This document shows, piece after piece, positions 56,150-64,000 of a stretch of DNA of 64,000 nt. Origin of the DNA: Amphibalanus amphitrite. Its lineage: Eukaryota > Arthropoda > Thecostraca > Balanomorpha > Balanidae. The stretch is taken from positions 744,001-808,000 of the forward strand of contig NW_024881591.1 in the NCBI RefSeq assembly GCF_019059575.1, read 5' to 3'. The notes beneath the pieces are model-generated. The model ran no database searches and was not told the origin of the DNA. It saw only the letters and a program-made list of their open reading frames with translations. A program made the translations under genes and the position numbers. How positions within the stretch are numbered: the stretch's first letter is position 1; every line of letters begins with the position of its first letter.

Positions 56150-59100
56150 GACCTGTTTTAGGGCCGCAGCCGCGTCTGGCGCCAGCAGCCAGCGCAGACT
56201 GCGGCCACAAACACGTATTTTTCAGCTGCATGAAGTGTCCGGCCGGCTGGCAGTGTCCGCTTGTACGTCAACTTAAAATATTGTGCACAGCTTAAAATTC
56301 ATCTGTCCATCTCAATCTATGAACATACGTAGCTGCATTAGACTCTCTTCTTTCCCCAGCACTGCGCAGTCTGACCTGAAACATTCATAACGCTCATTAG
56401 TTTTACATTAAGGTCTTTTCATCTTAATCTCTCTTTGTCGACAAATGAGCGACCTCGTCAAGTCCACAAAGTTGATGAAGGAACGCATGTAGTAGCGAGG
56501 AATATTTGAGTTCGTCGTTGATAACGATATGTCACCAAGGGGCCTCGTTACATTGTGTTGGTACAATCGCATTGGTGACCATTGGTAACCAAGTCATTGT
56601 TTGGTCCATCGCAAATGTTCAAGATAGGTATAAATGACAGCAGCGGATTTCATACGGCGTATCATGCAACATTGAGAGATATCAGACTTTTCGAGTTATC
56701 TCTCCATCGTTCCCTTTCCTCGCATCCATCCATAACGTATTGTAATGTAAATTTAAAGGTTTCTCTTCAATAGTGTGGCAGTTATATTGCTGTATTGCCC
56801 TCCGCCCATTTTCCACTCAGCAAAATATATGAACGTCTGCCTTTCGGAAGTCTAGCGCATCTCACTTAAAGACTTTAACACCCCTGCTTATTTTATAAAT
56901 GTACCACTTTTGAGATAACCTTCCCACAACAATACAAATTCAGCTTGTTAGAGCCCATGGCAACTTTGGCTACGTTTGACAAGGCCCATTCGAGAACTAT
57001 CATGAAAATGATGGACGTCCGATCTTGGCTTCCTTTCAATCGATTTCAAAATTCGAGCTCTAGCGCAGGAGTACCTACTGATCAAACACTTTAACAAATG
57101 ATGTGAGTGGACATTGAACGTGTTTGAGATAGAACACTTTGGTGACACTACATCACACGGACTTCTTTTCTACGCGTGATGTTTATCATCAAGCCTTTCA
57201 ATTCGATTTGAGCTAACGAAATCAGAAGAAACAAAGTATGGATGGATTCAAATGATTTCATTTTATAATCTCTCAATGACACAGCTTCTATGGATGCCAC
57301 ACGCAGTGTTGGAAAAAATATGCTTTTGACAGTAAGGCCAAAGCCCTGTTATCAATAACGACGGCAGATTATTTCCAGATATAGCCTCGTGTTACCGGAG
57401 ATACGTCAAATATTGTACTTTGATCTACAGTTACAAAACTAAAGCTGCCAGCCTTCTAAAAGAACAATAGACGGTTTCTCAGAACGGCGGGAGCACACGC
57501 TCGAAACGCTCGTTTCATCGCCATTAAAACGCTTCAAATACGATCCGCTTTTATGTCCCGATAACCGGTTTTGGTGTCAAACGAAATGTCTGAAACGCAC
57601 AAGGGTTGCCAAAGTGAGAGCCGCTCCCCGCTGTTTGGCGAGGCCGCCCAGGGGGTTGGAGCCGCGTGCCGCCGCACCGGCCGCGGAGGGGTCCGGGTCA
57701 GGGGTGAGGTCACAGCGCCACGGCGGGCCGATGCGCTCCCCTCCCCCTCCTGACAGACGCCGGCGGGGGGCGACGCAGGCTCGGTGGAAGACCGTCCATA
57801 ACATTTGAGTTGGTGACGCATTCAGGGACGCGCATGGGATGCCGCCGCATGTTATCAATGTGTTATGAGGTCGTCCGCGCCTGTGAGCGCCACAAGTAAA
57901 GTTATTCGCGGGGTGTGACACGCAGGCAGCTCGATACCGTGGTAAACTGCGCCGCTATTCAGATATTGTTCCAGCTTACAGCTCTGGTTCGCTTTGGGAC
58001 ATGGGGGGCGGCAGTCGCCGGGCCACGGGACGTGCGCGAACGCAGGAGAGTACTACTGACCAATTTTGCCTAAATAAACTATGTGACGTTTTGCTTTGAG
58101 GTGTTACTGACTGTGAACGGTTACATTTGATTAGAATAACGTTTGGGCAATGTCGTTTTTAGGTTTACATGAAGCCGTTAGTCCTATTCCCCATAGTATT
58201 GAACAATGTGATTCTGTGTGTCGATCGTGTGAATCGCTGCAACGTTTGTGAAGTAGATAAAGATGCATTTAATACGATAACCTTTGTTTCTATGTGTGCG
58301 GTGCGATGCTGCTGAATGGGGTATAACGCTGGGAAAAGTCACGCCTCCTACTGCATTTGCCACTCCCCACGCTTCTGCTGAGCGGTATGAGAAACTAAAA
58401 TATCAACCACACTCGACAACACCCCGCAGTTTCACCTAGTGTGTTCAAAATTATTTGTCGTAGCACTACTCACTGGTTACTGACGAATTGTCGCACTGAA
58501 AGAGGCTGAGCTTTTAATACGAGGAAAAATCGTAGGTATGCTGTAAAAATCGATTTAGTATCAAAGTGAAATTGTATCTTGATAAAATAGTATTTATCTA
58601 CTTTACGAGCCATTACGTAAGAGGCTTTGCCATGATTTAATATGCCAAATGAACTGACCAAGGCCTGCACTCGGCAGTGAAACACGAATGAGTTGGACCA
58701 TAGACCTCTGTATACAGAGGTCTAAGGTTGGACACATCAATGTAGACCTGCCACCAGCCTCAGCAATGGCCTCCACTACACACCACCAGCACACCCCAAT
58801 CGATGGATGTTCAAAGCATACCAGCCTCCGCGGCACCCTCAGTCATCTCTCCCCGCTGCTAACAGTTTGGCAGATCGTGTTGTTTCGCCGACCGCGGCCG
58901 GCCCCAGCCCGGCAGCGCCGAGTGATTACGCTTCAGTCCGCTAGATGGCAGGAGTGGTCGGCGCCTGAAGGTATGCTGTGCCGCAGGGCTCGCGGGGCCG
59001 TGCGGAGCGGGAGCGCAGCGTTCGCGGTGCCAATCCTGCTTCTCAAGACCATCCGGCAATCGGTATCCTGTTTACATTATATCCAAGCTGCCGGAATTGA

Positions 59101-60117
59101 TGTGGACATGTGTGTCATTGTTTTACATTATTATCCAAAAGATGTGGCTCGAGTGCCTCAATGCCTATGTTGGTGTCAGTGACCACATTTGTGTTTCAAT
59201 ATTTCTCTCTGTTCGCTGCCTATGTAATTCCTTTTCCTCGATATCTTCCTCTTCCTTACCTCCTCCTCATCAAATTAAGGTAGGTAGGTACCTACTCAAA
59301 GGTGAAACATTTTTTTTTCAGTGTAGCCAACACCGAAACTATTTGTGGGCAAGTTCACGGTTGCCGCCCACCGTTACGTGGTCAGACAGAGACAGGCAGA
59401 CCAAAAGCAAACCTGGTCTTGGTTCCCGCCGGTAGCATGCAGCTGGAGCGACGCCTTCATGGCCGAGTCGAGTTTGCAGCGGCTGATGGGAGCACATCAT
59501 GCATATAATTTATGTAATTATTTGCATTATATTACATATAATGCTACAATGTGAGTCAGATTTCGCCCAAGGCGGAGCTGCAGCTATGCCTCTGGGAGTC
59601 ATCGTCTGGCGAAGCCCCGTCGGTATCGGGCCGAATCACTCGCTGGGTTTCCTGAATGGGGGCCGGCGGCACTGGTCAAAGGCGCGCGAAGCCAGCCGGA
59701 TCTCGTGGGACGCGGCCTAGGGGGACGAACGGACCCTCTCCTGCCCACTGACAGGGGACGGACGGCGCCCGCTCCTCTCCTCTCGGCATAGACGGGCGGC
59801 GCGCAGGGAGGGGCGTAGGTATTCATCATCAGCCAGTGGTGGCGGACCAACACTCCTCGGAATGGCACACCGCGGCGGCACAACCAAATACCGACCGGGA
59901 AAAAAAGGAAATGAGAGGAGCGAGGTGCAAATGACGACACCCAACTCATAGATCCGAATTGAATAGCCTGTGATTGAAGTAACGTAAGACGAAAGAGATA
60001 GTTAGAGATAGCAAGAGAGATAATCACTTAATTTTCCTTTAGGTGCCACCGTGCTTTTAGCTATTACGTTGAGCCAACTAAGATAAAATAAAAACGCCAC
60101 ATCGCGTCCGTAACAGT
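56150..60117. other. Intergenic DNA without a convincing gene
   Basis: CpG-rich patches at 57,600-57,800 and 58,880-59,040. A 24-bp perfect palindrome sits at 58701-58724. Open frames here show no domain. Confidence 0.45.
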
Positions 60118-60354
60118 TCATTTGAAGCGGTCACCATATTTGCGATGGGCGTCCTTACGAGCGCGGCCAGTCTGCTGCGCAGGCCGGACCGATGTCTGCC
60201 GGCCCGGCTGGCCGACCTGCGTCGTTTGCAGCTGGGACGACTCAGAGGTCGGCTGCAGGGGTGTCGCAGAATCCGGCCCGGTCAGTCGGCCGGCGCGGCG
60301 TCTCTCTGATGTCTCCCCAGCGGCATCCGGCATTGTCGCATCAAACGACGCGGG
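60118..60354 (-). CDS. Possible terminal exon of an unknown gene
   Basis: Behind a TTTAG acceptor, a frame of about 78 codons ends RKDAHRKYGDRFK and a stop. It is GC-rich and hydrophilic. I do not recognise it and found no partner exon upstream on the minus strand, so it may be chance. Confidence 0.15.
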   Translation of the reverse strand, partial: PASFDATMPDAAGETSERRRAGRLTGPDSATPLQPTSESSQLQTTQVGQPGRQTSVRPAQQTGRARKDAHRKYGDRFK

Positions 60355-61029
60355 CTAAAGGAAATGGCTAAACTTCCAGAAAATATTTTGTACAGGCCGA
60401 TATAAAAACTATGCTTCATTCAAATGTGGAGAAATGACATGATATATTTGAATTTCGGATCAAAACGATAATCACACTTCTGAAAAAAATATTTCGATCA
60501 AAGACGTTTTTGAAACTGACGAACCGATTGTTGACTTTGTGTCTTCTCGTAGGTAATACCTATACGTTTTCGACGCAATGCAAATCCACAGAATCTACGA
60601 ATCAATCCACCATTCACACACTTTCGAAGGGAGGAATCTTGGTTCTGTAATGCCCTGAACATGATTGAGTTGCAAGGCACCCTAAATGGGTGCTTGATGT
60701 TGACTGTGCGTTTTAATCTTGTGCTTCCTTATGTGAAGGATAGGCATGTTGCATGAAAAGCTGCAATATCGTTCTGTTGCAAGAACATCTATAAAAAACA
60801 CCGACAAGAAACAAAGACTGACCCTTTGTATACTTGTGGATCCAGAAAGGCGGTCTTGGACGCCGTGAGGGGGCATAGCCCAAAAACGTTTCTCCAAATT
60901 AAAAAAACTCATACGATTTCGATTATTTAAGCACTGCTGTGCAGTTAAAAACAAACATTTTTCCTAATACCGGCTGTTTAGTTCTCGTTTTATTCTCGAA
61001 AAAACGCAAATTTTCATCGATTCCGGGCG

Positions 61030-61870
61030 GTGCTAAGGGGGTGGGGGTGGGGGTGGGGGTGGGGCATTTTCCCCGAATACCCCCACATTGGGGCATCCCT
61101 TCTTCCCTTCTTCTTTTTAAAGAAAGCGAAACTGTTGGGGTACAGCCCCCCCCCCCGAAGTGAGCAGAACACTGTGCCTCCCCCACACAGTCCCCAGCTC
61201 TCTGGAATCTGGATCCCCGCGGTGCCTGGGACCGCTCTGACCCTCGACCACTGCCCCATGGGAACCGGGTTACTTACTACAAAATTTGAGCCCAAAGGTC
61301 AAGGTCCGTTGATTAATACGGAAAACCTAATGCATGTCGTCTCGTATCCGTAGCAAAGCCCTTCCATAGGGGTTGGCAGTAGCATGGTACGCTCATTGTT
61401 CAATTTGGAAAGGCGCGAACACAGGATTTTTGAATGGGGGGGGGGGGTGGCACAACCTGCAAACTGGGCCCCCATGCCGGAGGGCCTCAGGGCCCAGCCG
61501 AAAAAGTTGCCCTACATGGACTCATATGGGCCTGCTGGGGCCCGAGATGGGCCGTCCTGGTCTTTTCAATTATCATGTCAACTCATTTTTAGGCGGTCTA
61601 AAGATAAGGGTCCCATTTGAGGACCATTTGCGGCGGCCGAAGGCCGTCTCAAATGGGCCCCCAATTCGGATAGGGGGGGGGGCACGGGCCCGTGTGCCCC
61701 CCTTGTGTGCGGCCTCGAACTTGGCTCTTGAGGTGCCATCACCACTTAGGCATCAGTCTAAATATTAGGGACCCATTTCCTCAAATGAGCCCTCAATGCA
61801 AATGGGGAGGGGGCACGGGTCCGTGTGCCCCCCCTTTGTGTGCTGCCTTGAATTTGACTCTTGAGGTGCC
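61030..61870. repeat. G/C-run repeat family
   Basis: A segment with GGGGGCACGGG(C/T)CCGTGTGCCCCCC and CTCTTGAGGTGCCATC occurs twice (about 61670-61735 and 61805-61875). A (GGGGGT)n run is at 61037-61065. It looks like remnants of a G-rich element; no TIR pair was found. Confidence 0.55.
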
Positions 61871-62163
61871 ATCCCTATTTTGGCTAAGCCTATATATGCA
61901 GGAAAACATACCTATTTTAAAGCCATATATTCATGTAATCTAATAGATCTAATGTTACCTAATCTATCTTGCCTCCTGGCTCCTAAGCATAAATGCCAAA
62001 CTACGAAAATAGCTCATAAGTCAAAAGGTAGCCATGGGTGCGACTCGAATTTCATTTAGGTAGGTAATTCATATCATTGCATTATGACATGAATTTGGTA
62101 GATTTATTACCTGGGTACCAGCTTTCATTATTACCCCCTGAATAATGGCAGAATGGATATCCA

Positions 62164-62199
62164 TTTTGGCTAATCGGTCATATTGCCGATTAGCCAAAA
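62164..62199. repeat. 14-bp perfect hairpin
   Basis: TTTTGGCTAATCGG and its complement with an 8-base loop. Confidence 0.9.
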
Positions 62200-63449
62200 G
62201 CCGCCTGGCATGTTTCTCTTTCATTTACAACACCTCGAACTTCCGGTTCCGAAAGCCGGTGACTAAACAATTTACACGCGAAGAGCTGTTTCCGGTTTCA
62301 CACCGTTCCAAACTCGGCTGAAGAGAATAAGTGTTCTCACTTCTCGCGATGGTGAATCCCTGGAGCCTGGTCTCCGTGGACTGTGTGAGTCTAGTGACAC
62401 TGTGACCTATTTGCACAGAACGGCACTACAATTATAAGAAACGGCGACTGCGCCGTACACGTGTATGATTACTGAATAGTATTCATACACCACGTGGTTA
62501 CCGGAAATGGTTAGCGGAAACGATTACCGGAATATGGTTACCGGAAAGCAAAGACCTAGCGACATTGCTTGAGTGGTAAGTACACGCCAGTGGCCGCCAG
62601 CCAGGCAACACTAAGATTGCCTTCATTTCAGCTGTGAACGGTGTATCAGATCATATTGCATTGCTATTGCATCATACTAGCAGACAGCACGTGCGAATTA
62701 AATTGCAATTATAAGGAAAACGAACTTCGTACTCACCGCAGTTCTTCGGTGAAATTTTCCGTTTCCTCTTTCCTGGTTTTCTTTTTATAAGGGCCGGCAT
62801 TGATATGTTGCAGTGACTTGCTGAACGTTGGTTGAAATTAATATCGCACAATGCACATTGTTTCTGAAGAATATGTCACTTATATTGTAATACCACCGAC
62901 AATTCTCAGTCAATCTGAACCATTCCCGGTGAATTCACTAGTTCCGAACTTTTCCGAGAGGTGGCAGGCCAGCCGTCTCTCTGGTCACTGAGCGCTGAGC
63001 GCTTGCTGCACAGTGCTGCCACCAGCGAGGAGTTGGTAAAACCGTCTTTACGTATTCCGCCGACAGATGGCTCTGCCGGTCGGGAGCGGCGCTCCGCAGG
63101 TGGACTGGCGGGCGGGGGCCGACCCGGTTACCTGCGTAGCACACCTGTGCTCTGCGCATGCGCGCTGCCGGGGACGCTTTCAAAATTTGTTTACGACAGC
63201 CAGTCTGGCGAGTTGGCGAAGCGGGGTGGAGGCGGCGGACTCGGATTTCCGGAGGCTGTGATCTCGCGGTGTGCAGGCTGCTGGCGGTCGCGGTGTCACC
63301 GCTCGCCGATCGTTTAGTGCCGTGTGGCCGCGGGCGGCGCGGCTAGCGTCCGCTGGCTAGTTGGGTTCGCCGGCGGGGCCGACATGGGTCGCGACTGAGC
63401 GGACGGCGGCGACCGCGCAGCGCTCCTGGCCGCCGAGTGACATGTGGAA

Positions 63450-63768
63450 ATGCTCTCGGGAGGCGCGCGCCGCGGCGAACCAGCCCACTGGAGTGTCGAC
63501 CTGCGCGAGACGGTGCTGACTGCCGACCCGGAGCGGCTCTACATCGAGATCGACGGCGGCTCGGAGGAGGGCCAGTTCGGCTGTGTGGGCGCCGTCCAGC
63601 ACGAGCGGGTCAACTACATCTCGGGTCGGCTGGAGCCCGGTGAGGTGCTGGTCGAGGTGCAGGGACAGAAGGTGGGCGGCTACACCCGGCGGGACATCAC
63701 CACCTGGCTGAAGCACTGCTGCAGGAGCGGCACACCAGTGGTGATCCGGACGGCGCGGCTCGGCCCAG
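63450..63768 (+). CDS. Magi: MAGI family scaffold, first coding exon (N-terminal PDZ)
   Basis: MAGI proteins are inverted MAGUK scaffolds at tight junctions and synapses. This exon starts at ATG 63450 (the GTG six bases earlier is not a eukaryotic start) and ends at CCCAG|GTGAGT. After a short leader, HWSVDLRETVL leads into a PDZ fold: IEIDGGSEEGQFGCVGAV, GRLEPGEVLVEVQGQKVGG and DITTWLKHC. This fits the atypical N-terminal PDZ0 of MAGI1-3 (HWT at the start, GG-E-G-FP-G-V, ELLLEV). The upstream CpG-rich DNA (62,950-63,440) is the likely promoter and 5' UTR. The rest of the gene lies beyond the right edge. Another PDZ scaffold is possible but less likely. Confidence 0.8.
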
Positions 63769-64000
63769 GTGAGTCACCCGGCGGCCCGCGCCGACGGGAG
63801 GGAGAGGGAGGGAGTGGGAGAGGGAGAGGGAGGGCGGTGACCCGACCGGCGGATGAGACTCGGCCGCCCCCAGTGTGCGCCGGTCGATGGTATTAGCAGT
63901 GAGAGCTCGTTATCCTGGCGTGTCTTATGCCTTGTTTTATTTTTTATTTTGAAACTCCTCTTTCTCCGTATGTAAGCTAAAACTGAATTTATTTTGATTT
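63769..64000 (+). other. Start of MAGI intron 1
   Basis: Begins GTGAGTCACC, then a (GGGAGA)n-like run; no further exon before the window ends. Confidence 0.7.

Noticed and set aside
55506-56150. A 214-codon Ser/Gly/Arg repeat frame
   Set aside because: Product of the 21-bp minisatellite, whose length is a multiple of three; no start context or domain.

Overview
The window is animal nuclear DNA. Genes are split by GT-AG introns and sit among transposons and minisatellites; there are no operons or ribosome-binding sites. Four conserved animal genes can be read directly: GIT (minus strand, 11 exons, running off the left edge), ARPC2 (minus, complete or nearly so), a NALF/FAM155-family NALCN channel cofactor (plus, three coding exons, complete) and the first coding exon of MAGI (plus, running off the right edge). 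Gene structure and base composition suggest an invertebrate, most likely an arthropod and perhaps a crustacean, but this is inference. A run of TTAGGG hexamers rather than the usual arthropod TTAGG pentamer speaks mildly against it.

Layout: 1-13,646 is GIT, with a TIR element in intron 1 and a (TTAGGG)n run in intron 10. 14,061-25,897 is one large foldback-type element built almost wholly of a 143-bp tandem repeat. It has two opposed arms, inverted ends and a perfect 9-bp target duplication. 26,194-33,718 is a nest: a second inverted-repeat element with palindromic sub-repeats holds a hAT-like non-autonomous element, which holds an intact Ty3/gypsy retrotransposon with identical LTRs and a 4-bp target duplication. 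35,478-38,811 is ARPC2. 38,812-46,671 is intergenic, with a second hAT-like element, a SINE-like repeat, a TIR element with GGGGCACATTCGTGCA motifs, a TGACCT-rich minisatellite and a 200-bp (GA)n run. 46,672-54,632 is the NALF gene, whose introns hold a piggyBac-type element with TTAA flanks and four minisatellites. 54,633-63,449 is repeat-rich with no convincing gene. 63,450-63,768 is the first MAGI coding exon.

The strongest candidate for something undescribed is the 11.8-kb foldback element. Each 143-bp unit carries three copies of TCAAGGTCA, the known monomer site of FTZ-F1/SF-1 and ERR nuclear receptors, so it holds a few hundred sites in one mobile piece of DNA. A second theme is that in three unrelated genes (GIT, ARPC2, NALF) a splice site has been swept into an intronic tandem repeat, giving rows of duplicate acceptors or donors beside the real exon.

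The genes share no single pathway. GIT (Arf-GAP scaffold), ARPC2 (actin nucleation) and MAGI (junction scaffold) all act at the cell cortex, but nothing here shows co-regulation.
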